A stretch of 64,000 bases of DNA from Hydractinia symbiolongicarpus (taxonomy: Eukaryota > Cnidaria > Hydrozoa > Anthoathecata > Hydractiniidae): contig NC_079885.1 in NCBI RefSeq assembly GCF_029227915.1, positions 13,343,001 through 13,407,000 on the forward strand, read 5' to 3'. Under the pieces are notes generated by a model, which did no database searches, was not told the origin of the DNA, and saw only the letters and a list, made by a program, of their open reading frames with translations. The translations under genes and the position numbers were made by a program. Position 1 is the stretch's first letter. The number at the start of each line of letters is the position of its first letter. Positions 1 through 63,904 of the stretch are shown here, in pieces.

Positions 1-1367
1 CAGTTAAAGATGTGGAAATTATATCAAGAGGTGGTAAAGCAACTGGAAAATATAAATCCTATTTGAATATACGAGATGTAGATAGTAATTCATTGTCATG
101 TGTTGATTGGGAGGAAATTGAAAGTTGGCAGCCAATAAACACAGAAGAGGCACTTCTTTCGCAAGTAAAATTTGCAGATTCAGACGTCTTGAATGCTAAA
201 ATTGACGAATTGGAAAAATGGAAAAAGAACAAGGTTTATGAAAATGTTGAAAACCATAGACAAAAGGCATTGTCTGTGAGATGGGTCGTGACTGAGAAAA
301 TACTGAATGGGAAGAAAAAGATGAAAGCCAGATTAGTTGCATGGGGCTTCGAGGAGACAAAAAATGACATTTTTGAAGACTCCCCAACTTGCTCAAAGAA
401 AAGTTTGCGTTTGATACTCATCCTTATTGCTTACAATAATTGGAGATGCAATTCTATTGATATCAAATCTGCATTTTTACAAGGAAAGGAAATTGAAAGA
501 ACTGTTTACCTAAAACCTCCAAAAGAAGCTGATAATGGAAATTCTTTGTGGAAGCTTAAGAAATGCATTTATGGTTTGCTTCTCGCTGTTGGTATTTGCG
601 TGTAAAAGAAGAGCTCATAAATCTTAATGTCTCGGTGAGCAAGAGTGATCCTGCAATATTTTACTGGCATCATGGTCAACAATTATCAGGAGTAATGTCC
701 ACACATGATGATTTTTGTTGCGGTGGGAATGAGGATTTCATCGAAAATGTTATAGAACTTTTACGGAGAGTGTTTCTTGTTGGATCTGAATGTTCAACTG
801 TATTTCGTTATCTTGGATTAAGCTTGAACCAGCACAGTGATTACCATTCAAATCAATCAAAATGCGTATGTTGAGGAAATTGAACCTATTAAAACAGAAA
901 AAGAAAGAAAGGGGAAGAAGAATTATCCACTAAATGAAAACGAGATCAGGGAATTCGGAGCTTTAATAGGATATATAATATTTCTGAAAGACGACTGTGG
1001 AAATCTATCACCCATTATGTGGCAAAAGAGTAGTAAAGAGTACAATGGCTGCAGAAACTCTGATTCAAGTTGAAGCTGCATAAGCAGCATTTTGGTTATC
1101 AAAGTTACTGACTGAAGTATGTGGTCGTAATGTTTTAAATTCCATTATATGTTACACAGACAGTCAACAACTATTTGAAGCAGTTCATTCGATCAAATCT
1201 GTTGTTGATAAAAGACTAAGGATAGATTTGTCTACACTTAAAGAAATGATTGAAATAACAGATGTAAAGTGGATTGATAGAAAGAAACAAATTGCAAATT
1301 GTCTGACGAAAAGAGGAGCATCTGCTGAGGGACTATTGAGAACCCTTCAGCGTGGTGGGCTCCATTA
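1..1367 (+). mobile_element. Copia-type LTR retrotransposon pol, broken (RT and RNase H)
   Basis: Reads in pieces across at least three frames. The RT start (12-580) has RWVVTEK, KARLVAWGFEE, IDIKSAFLQG and LWKLKKCIYGL, typical of the RVT_2 family. A frameshift near 580 leads to SRCWYLRVKEEL and the active-site region STHDDFCCGG (about 700-725), where the usual HVDDF is one residue short. RNase H follows (about 1070-1367) with a stop near 1081 and CYTDSQQLFEAVHS, VKWIDRKKQIANCLTKRGA, ending RGGLH at 1367. Gag, protease and integrase are outside the window or lost. Frameshifts and stops make it non-functional. Confidence 0.85.
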
Positions 1368-1757
1368 ATCTCAAGTTGGTGATGTGTAAATAGTGTACAT
1401 AAAGATTGAAGAAAAGTGGAGAAGATTGTTAACCTACTGTTCGTGTTTAGATAGTAAAACTAATTACAATAGTGTTGGATGGGGTTTTAGTTCTGTTTGG
1501 TGCAGATCTGATACATTGGTACAACGTTGTGTTGCTGTTGTGTTGCTGTTGTGTTTAATGATACTTGCGTTAAACTCAAGTCAGAGCTACAACGATTATC
1601 AGGTTAGTCACATATTTCACCTTTTAACACACCTTTATAATATCTATTAAACACACATCCTATAACAGGTCTAAAATTACTGATGACAGAAAATATCAAA
1701 ATTGCTATTACTCAAATATGACATCATAATTTAGAGGAGCATCTGCTGAGGGACTAT
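1368..1757 (+). other. Region 3' of the Copia pol, possible LTR remains
   Basis: A 3' LTR would be expected after the pol stop. No clear TG...CA boundary or second LTR copy is visible. GTTGTGTTGCTGTTGTGTTGC is a short internal duplication (about 1527-1555). A segment at 1734-1759 repeats the RNase H coding sequence of 1313-1338. Confidence 0.3.
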
Positions 1758-2205
1758 TAATCTAATGTGACGAGAAAACGTCCCTGTGCAGCTTGAAAGT
1801 TGCCGTATTTCACTCTAAAATGACGAGAAAACGTCCCTGCAAAGCTTTAAAGTTCCCGTGTTTTAATCTAATGTGACAAGAAAACGTCACTACGAAGCTT
1901 TAAAGATGCTGTATTCCATGCTAAAGTAATTAAAAAACGTCCTGTGAAATCATTGTGTCAATTAAAAACCTAATAAAAACAAACTTGTAAAATGGAGTAA
2001 TTTTTCTATTCAGATTATTAACTATTCGCTTGATACACTTAACATTTTTAAAAACAATTTCGTATTTTATATTTTTAAAAAATACGAATTTTGTATTTTC
2101 TCTCTAAAAAAAATACTTAAAAAAAATACTAAATTTCCGTATTTCGTCTTTTTTGATACGAAAAGAGAAGTGTTCGATTTTCCTAGAGAGCATCACAAAG
2201 AGTTG
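1758..2205. repeat. Dispersed repeat with about 3.5 tandem 53-58 bp units
   Basis: Units share GACGAGAAAACGTCCCTG and AAGCTTTAAAGTTGC. They are followed by an AT-rich part with ACGAATTTTGTATTTT and the end piece CGATTTTCCTAGAGAGCATC. The same order occurs once more at about 50985-51180, so this is a dispersed family, not local noise. Confidence 0.7.
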
Positions 2206-2618
2206 ATTGGAGCAATTCTGAAATGCATATAATAAGATGGATGTGAATGTTACCTTGTAATTGAAAATCTTCTCAATAAACAGGTAATAAACTTGGAAAT
2301 GGTTGTAATACTAGATCATGCTATCCAGTAAACGGATTTAAAATGGTTTGTTCATATAGAATAACTAGTGAGAACAGGTCTTTGAATTAGGGTGGCCAGA
2401 GGGATAAAAGGAACTCAGAACAACTTATCCAGAGCAATATGCTACAGTTGAGGTTAGAATTGAATTGAGCTTGCATAGCATAGTAGTGTGTGGAATAAAG
2501 TTATAGGGAAATCCCTGTCCCAACCATGGACTAATGTGAAAAGAAAATGACTATGACATGATTTTTCGTCACAATGAAAAAGAGTTAATTTAACTGTGAA
2601 AGTGAAATAGCAACATAC

Positions 2619-56818
<54,200 letters not shown>

Positions 56819-56898
56819 CTGAAATGATTAGTAAAAATAGAACATTAAACTACAGAATTGATACTTTAACAAAAGATAAAACTTAAACTACTACTTAT

Positions 56899-56963
56899 AA
56901 AAAAAAAAAAAAAAAAAAAAAAACAAGGAACAAAAAAAAAATAAACAAGTAACGAAAAAAAAA
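56899..56963. repeat. A-rich tract
   Basis: An A run of about 25 followed by further A-rich sequence, 80 bp upstream of TPR exon a in gene direction. On the minus strand it is T-rich and could serve as distant polypyrimidine context. Confidence 0.8.
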
Positions 56964-57349
56964 TTTTCTTTTGTTGCCAAAAAAATAGTTTTAACAGAAG
57001 CATATTATGTAAACAAAGGAATTAAACAGTCTCCGAAGGCATGCAATGCATGCTTAATCCAATCAGTAACTAAGTAAACGAATAAATAGCCCATGGATTG
57101 AGGAGTTAAAAAAGTTACAGTGATATATTTTGACAACATCATTTTTGACCCATTTATACAAAAAATTTCACTTGCTATCCTGTTTCTTTTGTGTGCAGCT
57201 TGAAGGGCTGATCAAAATAATATATAAGATGATGTGGTTCTATCAAGATATCCCAATAAAATATGGCAGTGTAAAGGATTTGTGAAGATGTCATCAGCAC
57301 TTTAATCTCTCTCAAAACAATGTGTTGGAACATGTATTATTGATAAGCA

Positions 57350-57530
57350 GTAATGATACATAGGGTTTAAAGGATTTTTGGTCCAGAAATGGATGTGTTG
57401 ATTTAGCTTTTAGAAATTGGTCCAATTTTGGTCAAGGATGGCCTCTAGTTACCTAGGCTGGGGTTGATGCCAGTTATTTCCACCCGTTACCAAGTTATTT
57501 GGCCTCAAGGTTATGAAGTGCAATATATTG
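57350..57530 (+). repeat. Member of the five-copy dispersed repeat family
   Basis: Has GATGGCCTCTAGTTACCTAG, CAGTTATTTCCACCCGTTAC and CAAGTTATTTGGCC, like 14215-14420 and 41010-41340. Confidence 0.6.
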
Positions 57531-57597
57531 CAAAGATTTGCAAAGAAATGCAATATATTGCAAAGATATTGCAGTGAAATGCAATATCTTTGCTAAT
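57519..57597. repeat. Short tandem repeat with GCAATATATTGCAAAGA
   Basis: Four imperfect units, several of them palindromic (GCAATATATTGC). Confidence 0.8.
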
Positions 57598-57699
57598 TTC
57601 AAGAATGTTATTGACATCAACCCTACTTATTTTCTTAGCATAAAACTGTTGTCACTCTCTATGAGTATTCACTTAAAATACTACACAGCTAGCCAGGCA

Positions 57700-58141
57700 G
57701 TGCAAAATGATTTTACACGTGAAAAGGCATGCACGTGTGATCGGATGCCCTAAAAAAGAGAATATTATAATATATAAAATAATATACAAAACTGTCGTGC
57801 AGTTCTACATTGGTCTGACTGAGAAATCGTTTAAGACAAGATTCAATGGCCACAAACAGTCTTTTAGCAACAAAAAGTACAAGAACAGCACGTCACTTTC
57901 ATCATACGTTTGGGACTTGAAAGAGAAAAGCAATGTCACCCCGACGCTCAAATGGTCGACCATCAAGCAAGTACAAAGCTACACTAACAATTCACGAAAT
58001 TGTCCTCTTTGTCTTCAAGAAAAATTTGAAATCCTCTTTTACAAAGACAAAAGTGAGCTTTTAAACAAACGCAGTGAACTCATTGCTAAATGTCGTCACA
58101 CAAATAAGTTTCTTTTGGCTAATTATAAATCTAAGGACTGA
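57700..58141 (+). pseudogene. Penelope-like GIY-YIG endonuclease C-terminal domain
   Basis: About 120 codons, open to the stop at 58141. FYIGLTEKSFKTRFNGHKQS, STSLSSYVWDLKEKS, LKWSTIKQVQSYTNNSRNCP, LCLQEKFEIL and LLNKRSELIAKCRHTNKFLL form the usual tail of Penelope-like proteins. The Cys of the upstream zinc-like motif is lost and no RT is seen 5' of it, so it is truncated at about 57700. It differs from the domain at 42.5 kb (YIGLTE against YVGQTT), indicating another Penelope lineage. Confidence 0.85.
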
Positions 58142-58589
58142 TAATTACTTAGCCAATTATCTATTCACATGTTTATAACACCACGCATTTAATGATGTCT
58201 CTTAGGAATTTATCTTGTCAAATAAATAGATACGAATTTTCTTGCTTACTTTTTTCACTTGTATAATTTGGCTGATGAGTGTATAACACGAAACTCGGAG
58301 TACCGAACCAATGTCAAGTTAATTTTTACTTCCTTTACTATAAAATAATATATTATTTTATAAGAGAAAATTAGATTCGCAATTTTAACATTTCCTTTGT
58401 AGAATAATTATTTCCTGTTATCTAGCTGATTTATTCAATTCTCGAAACACACTTGAGAAAGTCAATCAAAAAGTTATTCATTGCATTTGCATTTTTATAG
58501 TTTATTTGTCAAGCATCCAAAAATGAAGCATACATTAAAAATAAGATATGACTGATACTACCCATAAAACTACTGATGCAATGCATTGA

Positions 58590-58740
58590 ACTGTATATTT
58601 TACCGATACTTCCTATATTAGTATTGATACCTTTTCTTATTTACCAATATTACCAATACATTTTTATCTGAATTACCAATACATTATTACCAATACAGAT
58701 ACCATTACCAATACATTACTATTACCTTTCACAGTAGGTA
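58590..58740. repeat. Degenerate ACCAATACATT minisatellite
   Basis: TACCAATACATTATTACCAA-type words recur about eight times. Confidence 0.8.
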
Positions 58741-59309
58741 CATCAATACATTCATTTTAGCAGATGCAAACTTTATACCTTTTACGTTAAATTTAATCAA
58801 TGCACAACAGTTTAAGCTTTGTACATCTTGTCTGTGCATATGTCAACCATAATTAAACCACGTAAAATCTTTGCAAAGTATTGTTATAACCTTGGCATTT
58901 TATTATTTAGATCGTTGATCCCCACTGAACATTATAAACAAAAGTAAAAAAACATATATATTTTTGATAAGGAGCTTAAATGTATTTTACATTTAAAAAT
59001 CTGCCATATGGGAAGAATATTTTTGTTGATACAGCTGATTAGAAAAAGCAACATATAACCATACTATTAAAAAAATATACATGGTAAATTTACAAACTAA
59101 AACATGTTCTGATATTTAAATTACAAGATTTTCAAAAAGAAACACTTTTCTTTTTGTGAAATGAGTACAAAACTAAAAAAGGGCATCAAACACTCCGAAG
59201 TTTCTGAAGTACGCAGATATACCTGATTTCAACCAACGTCTAAAATCTATAAAATAAGAAATTTTAATACCAAAGGTTTCTTAAAAAAGAGCACATCCAC
59301 ATAATAATA

Positions 59310-59790
59310 CGAGGACTGTGTCTGTGGCTGTGCCTGCAATTGAGCTTGTACCTGTGCTTGAGCTTGTACCTGTGCCTGTCTGTCTGTCTGTAACAGGCAA
59401 AGTGGATGTGTTGATTTTCCTTTAATGTCCCCGAAAAAAGTCATGTCTCAAATGCTAGACATTGCGACGTCAATAACACTAATTTAACGTCAATATCTTA
59501 ATTTAAATTAATGAAGCCATTACAATGCACTAAAACTTTGTGACCAAATAACTTGGAAACTGGGGGTGCTGTCAGTCATTTTTCACAGCGTTGGTAACTA
59601 AAGACACCCTGGGATAAATTGGGAAAGTTTTCCAAACCTGGGTCCCCGAATCTGTTTCGGAATGAATGGGTTGATGACGCCATCAAAAAACCTTTAAACC
59701 TCAATATCTCTGCAACCGTTTGTCAAAAGTACATGATCCTATACAATTTTTTATCAGTGTTTCAAGATCTATATGATGAAGGCAACAGGT
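59310..59790 (-). repeat. Member of the five-copy family, with an expanded CTGTG-rich head
   Basis: The head carries GCTTGTACCTGTGCTTGAGC repeats, then CTGTCTGTAACAGGCAAAGT and the same body as 46720-47420. The Gln-rich minus ORF here is a by-product of the head repeat. Confidence 0.75.
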
Positions 59791-60724
59791 GTACAAATTT
59801 CTTCTATGATTCTGTGATTCTCTATTTACAGTTTTTGTTTATACTTTCCTCTGATATCTGTAATATTTTATCAAAGATATGACAGTGATTCTCCATGTAG
59901 GATGTAATTTTTTTTTTGAGAGAGAATTGTGATACACTGTATTAGCATTGGTTCAGACTTTGGCGGCTTGTTTACGACAGCACGAAATTAACGATAGTAC
60001 AGAGAAGCACACGTAATTCATATATGGAGTGCTGCATTGTTACAGTAATGTGTTCAAGTTGGATGAAAATGACACTGCTGATTAGTGCTCTGTAATTAAC
60101 CTTAATTTTAGTTGGAATAATATATATTCTTCTTTTTTTACTAATTTTCTTACTTTCCTAAACAACGGTAAACTTGAACTCGCTTTGACCTATTGTTCAA
60201 ATAAACGGGGTCTTGATGTATTAGAGTTAAGGATCTGATCTATAAGCAACCAGAGTCAAGCATTAGTAGAATATTGCTTAATTTTTAGCGCAAGTGTTAA
60301 TAACCCTATTCGATCCGAGAGTTTTCTTGACAGGGAGGTGGGGCGGATTCCGCCTTATGCATGACTTTTGATAGGTTTATACAAAATAAATAAAATTTGG
60401 TACACTTTTTTTACATCATATAAGAAATAGAGGGCGACAAATTTTACTCTGTCAGGATTTTTACTGTGACGTAGCCGGAAGCTGGAAATTTGTCCAAAAT
60501 ACAACTGCCTAAAAATCAATTACTAAGTTTTAGGGCAAATTTTCACATTATATTAGAAGTTTCCGACAGCCAAAATAACATATTTTTGTTTTTACGCAAA
60601 ATAGCCTGAAAATCTGTTTTAATAATAACCAATAGCAACAACAAATTTAAGAAACTAATAAACATCCTTCGAATATGAAAAAGGCTCGCATTAAAAATAA
60701 ACGCCTCTCTCAAACATACGCTAA

Positions 60725-60808
60725 TTAACAAAACGCATTACTACTGCCTGTCTGCAAGGTCTGGCCGGCCTCGTCAGCGATTCCTAAATCACGCTCGAAA
60801 TCTTTAAG
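60725..60808 (-). CDS. Terminal exon of an unidentified minus-strand gene
   Basis: A strong acceptor (CTTTTTTTAATTGTAG|CTT) opens 27 codons and a stop: LKDFERDLGIADEAGQTLQT, then GSSNAFC. Codon use and GC content stand out from the surrounding intron-like DNA. It joins in phase 0 to the exon at 60872. I do not recognise the protein. A cryptic donor in it (GGCA|GTAGTA) would also be phase-compatible with TPR exon a, but the sequence is not TPR-like coiled coil. Confidence 0.5.
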   Translation of the reverse strand, partial: LKDFERDLGIADEAGQTLQTGSSNAFC

Positions 60809-60871
60809 CTACAATTAAAAAAAGTGCAATATATTTTTATTGACTTTGCTGCAACTAATAAATTCCTGTAC

Positions 60872-60931
60872 CTCACTTGCAAGATTGCCAGATTTTTCAA
60901 TATTCAATCCTAAGCTATTACAAACTCGTTC
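60872..60931 (-). CDS. Penultimate exon of the same unidentified gene
   Basis: A 60-bp exon between AG (CTAG|GAA) and GT (GAG|GTACAG) encoding ERVCNSLGLNIEKSGNLASE. Phase 0 at both sides. No further 5' exon is recognised between 60.95 and 62.5 kb. Confidence 0.45.
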
Positions 60932-61040
60932 CTAGATCCTTTTGCTAACGTAGCTTTATATCGAAATGACAGGGATGAAAGATAAAGATATCTTACAGTT
61001 TTAAATTGAATACACTGGTGACATCTTTTTGTTTCAAGTA

Positions 61041-61118
61041 TTGGAAGAGGGTCATTAATATACCCCGTCCAACCCATGCTAGCATGGAAAACGGACGTTA
61101 AGCCGAGAATGATGATTT
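61041..61118 (+). mobile_element. LINE 3' end scrap
   Basis: TTGGAAGAGGGTCATTAATA to GTTAAGCCGAGAATGATGAT is almost identical to the inverse of 30516-30590. It is the last 78 bp or so of the LINE found nested in the hAT copy, ending in the ATG tail. Confidence 0.85.
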
Positions 61119-61649
61119 AACAAAACATAACACCTGTTATGCGTTTCGCCTTAACCATTCGCACGTTTGTTCCGACAAATGAATGTAGCATAGAGAAGAA
61201 GACGTATAACTGTGCTCTTTAATTGTTTCACTTTTATGCGATTTAATTTGGATTTATATTTGAGAGTAAAAATAACGAATTAGATCGCTGATTTGGAAAA
61301 CGATTTTTTGTACACAAGATTTAAAGTTAAATAGAAGAATTTTGGTTAGGATACAGCTTGATAAAGGTATTGGTAATTGTGCATTTTAAAACGAAAACTG
61401 TCTTTCTCCCATATACTATACTAGTATTGAAGTCACTCTCTGATAATAAACACTCTGGACCATAATAAGAAAAAAAAAGCGCCAGGGACTAAAAGCTGGA
61501 TTACGTATAGATAAAACATTGAATAACCGACGATGATTCAATTTTTACCACTTTTGTTCCCATTTCTCTGGGATAATCCATACACCATTTTTATGGAAAT
61601 TACGGTGATTTTTATTTTACCTCTTGTTTTCAACAGTCTTTAATAATCC

Positions 61650-62110
61650 ATATTGTAATATTTCGAATAAACGCCCAGGGCGTTTATTTAATTTTATGAG
61701 TGAAAGCTTACTATTTTTTTTTTTTTTTACGGATGAAAGGAAAGAAGCCAGGAATTACGACAAATATTTGATAAGCCTTTACAAAAGAGATATTCTTATT
61801 GGACATATGTATGTTACCATTGTAAAAATAAAAGTTGGACAAGTTAGTAGTATCAACTAGTTTCTGAAGTTTTTAAAAATGAACTTGCTAAGAGGAAAAA
61901 TCGTTTCCTACGGCAAAGTTAAAGTTGAGAAAAAAAGTGTACATAGATAATTTCTTATTACGAATAAAGAGGCAAGAGAGTTTTCCTTTTGGTTTGAATA
62001 AACGCCCCTGCTGGATGTGCGCTATTCCAGCGGGGTGTCTATTAAAGGCAGCTTTTAAATTAAAAGGATAAAAAAAATGGGGGCGTTTAGTCGAGAGGGG
62101 CGTTTCATGA
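61650..62110. repeat. Palindromic AAACGCCC/GGGCGTTT repeats
   Basis: GAATAAACGCCCAGGGCGTT at 61665, GAATAAACGCCCCTGCTGG at 61998, and GGGGCGTTTAGTCGAGAGGG near 62080. Probably an element related to the TA-flanked MITE that follows; termini not clear. Confidence 0.5.
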
Positions 62111-62287
62111 AAACAGTGATTGTTTAAACCATTAATACATTTTTTGAAAGATTACAGTGATCCTCCATTTATCAGTTTCATCTGCAACTGCCTTATATGC
62201 ACTATTCTATCTAAGATAGTACAAAGATTCTCAATTTAACACTTTTATTCCAGCTTTCTCGAATGACCCCAAGATTGCAACAGAATA

Positions 62288-62516
62288 CCGTAATGATCCG
62301 AACAAGCGCCCTGGGCGCTTATTAAATTTTTGGATATTTTGCATGGGCACTTAATCGAGGGAGGGCTTAAAAATGCTGGGCGCTTTTATCAGGTGGGCAC
62401 TTATTCGAGGGGGCGCTTAGTAAGTGCTGGGTGCTTATTGAACTTTGAGGAAATTACCTGGGCGCTTATTCGAGGGGCGCTTAATAAATACTGGGCGCTT
62501 ATTCGGATCTTTACGG
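62288..62516. mobile_element. TA-flanked MITE, 229 bp, with GGGCGCTTATTCGAG units
   Basis: Left end CCGTAATGATCCGAACAAGC; right end inverted CCGTAAAGATCCGAATAAGC. TA on both sides (62286-62287, 62517-62518) suggests a Tc1/mariner-type target. The interior is tandem variants of CTGGGCGCTTATTCGAGGGG. Confidence 0.8.
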
Positions 62517-62519
62517 TAT

Positions 62520-63556
62520 TTAACCCTTCCCGCCCCAGGCATTTTTTAACACATTATGTCCCTGATCCCAGGCGTTTTTAGCAAAAAAAAACATTTTTCG
62601 TAACTTTTATAATATTAGTCTAAAATAAACCTTAACAACTAATTTAAAGCATATACTATGTGGTATTTCCTTTTTTTTAAAAATGGCCATAAAGCATTAT
62701 CTAAGTCCCGGTTCGACTCCGGTAATAGACAATTCAGTAAGAATTGTAAGTATATAAAAGGAAAGTTGGCAATCCATCTATTAGCCATGCTTAGATTGTG
62801 CTTATTGGACCACAACCTATGCTTAGTTAGTGCTTTAGACCAGCAAATAATAGGAATGTAAGAGGAACTTCTTATCAAATATATAAAACATAATTTTGAG
62901 ATATATAAATCATAATGTATATACTAAAACGTTATCGGTTTCTCAGTTTTCTATTCGGACATCATTTGAATATATTTACCAATGAAATCTTTATAATTAT
63001 GATAAAGCATAAAACAAGGCTTGGTTCCTTTCTAGCTTTCTTCGAACTAGGTTCTGCCACTTCATCATTATCAGTTGAAATTTCATCAACACATTCTTCC
63101 CCACCATCAGAAAATCCCAAAAAATCTTCGTCTTCACTATCACTCTGGCCAAATAATCTGTCAATTGGATCATCACTTGCTACTACATCCTCATCACTAT
63201 CCTCTTCAAGGTTTAGTTCATTAATAGAGAGGCCAAATGATGCATTACTGCTGCTAAAAGGCGAAGATCCAGAGCCACAGCATGCGCTAAATCCAGTCGC
63301 CATCTTTGTTTTAATTTTGAAATGCAAATCTGCATAACTTACGGTAGCCGAATTAAAAAATTGTCAGATCGGGCGCAAATGAGAGATAAATTATTCTAGT
63401 GTTAAAAAAAGTCGATCTTGTTAGTTTTAAAGATACCGGCCGGCCGTGAGGGCCGTTCAAAGTGGTCCTAGTAAAATCCCGGACAGGTCCGGGATCGGGA
63501 TTATTTTAGCGTAGCAATATCCCGGACTAGTCCGGGAACGGGACGGGAAGGGTTAA
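62520..63556 (-). mobile_element. piggyBac element, internally deleted
   Basis: TTAA at 62520-62523 and 63553-63556 bounds inverted termini CCCTTCCCGCCCC and CCCTTCCCGTCCC. Two palindromes, CCCGGACAGGTCCGGG (about 63478) and CCCGGACTAGTCCGGG (about 63523), lie at the transposase-start end. Only the transposase N-terminus remains. Inserted one base from the TA-flanked MITE. Confidence 0.88.
62962..63327 (-). CDS. piggyBac transposase N-terminal remnant
   Basis: Begins at 63303 (MATGFSACCGSGSSPFSSSN) or 24 bp earlier. An acidic stretch (EEDSDEDVVASDDPIDRLFG and SDSEDEDFLGFSD) is followed by SSKKARKEPS. Acidic, low-complexity N-termini with a DPIDRLFG-like motif are usual before the DDE domain of piggyBac proteins, but this part alone is weakly conserved. 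The catalytic domain and the C-terminal Cys-rich finger are absent. The family call rests on the TTAA-flanked termini. Confidence 0.6.
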   Translation of the reverse strand: MHFKIKTKMATGFSACCGSGSSPFSSSNASFGLSINELNLEEDSDEDVVASDDPIDRLFGQSDSEDEDFLGFSDGGEECVDEISTDNDEVAEPSSKKARKEPSLVLCFIIIIKISLVNIFK

Positions 63557-63619
63557 TTTGTATTATGTACAACTGGTTATTTTTACTACTTTTTTAATTT
63601 CACAATAGGTTTGAAAGTA

Positions 63620-63682
63620 ATGGAAGATACAACGGGCGTAAAGAATCAGACAACGGAGAGGAATTTGGATATAGAGAAAAAG
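63620..63682 (+). CDS. Putative first coding exon of an unidentified plus-strand gene
   Basis: ATG at 63620 opens 21 codons, MEDTTGVKNQTTERNLDIEK then K, to donor AAG|GTTGGT. A splice acceptor-like TTTCACAATAG lies 12 bp upstream, so a 5' UTR exon may precede it. The start is taken as the first ATG in the frame. Function unknown. Confidence 0.4.
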
Positions 63683-63904
63683 GTTGGTTATAATTTTTAG
63701 GCTTATTACTAATATAAATGCATAAAATGTCCAATCAGCTTTCATATATGTAAATTACATGACCTTTCTGCTAGTGCTATATAGTTTTTGTCAGCGGCGT
63801 TGTCTTATGTTTAAGCATGTTTTGCCGTGTAAATACAACATGTTTTCTCAGAAACTTTTCAATTATAATAATTATGTCTAAAAGGCGGGTAATCTCTTTC
63901 GTAG

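Noticed and set aside
59247-59444. Gln-rich ORF (QAQVQAQAQVQAQ)
   Set aside because: Product of the CTGTGCCTG repeat at the head of a dispersed element.
61004-61040. Possible minus-strand exon with RCHQC text before a GTAAGA donor
   Set aside because: No acceptor bounds it, it abuts a LINE scrap, and the Cys-His pattern is too short to support a zinc finger.
62698-62728. GGTTCGACTCC, a B-box-like word near 62708
   Set aside because: Only a T-arm-like 4-bp stem is present; no A box or acceptor stem, and it lies inside the piggyBac element.
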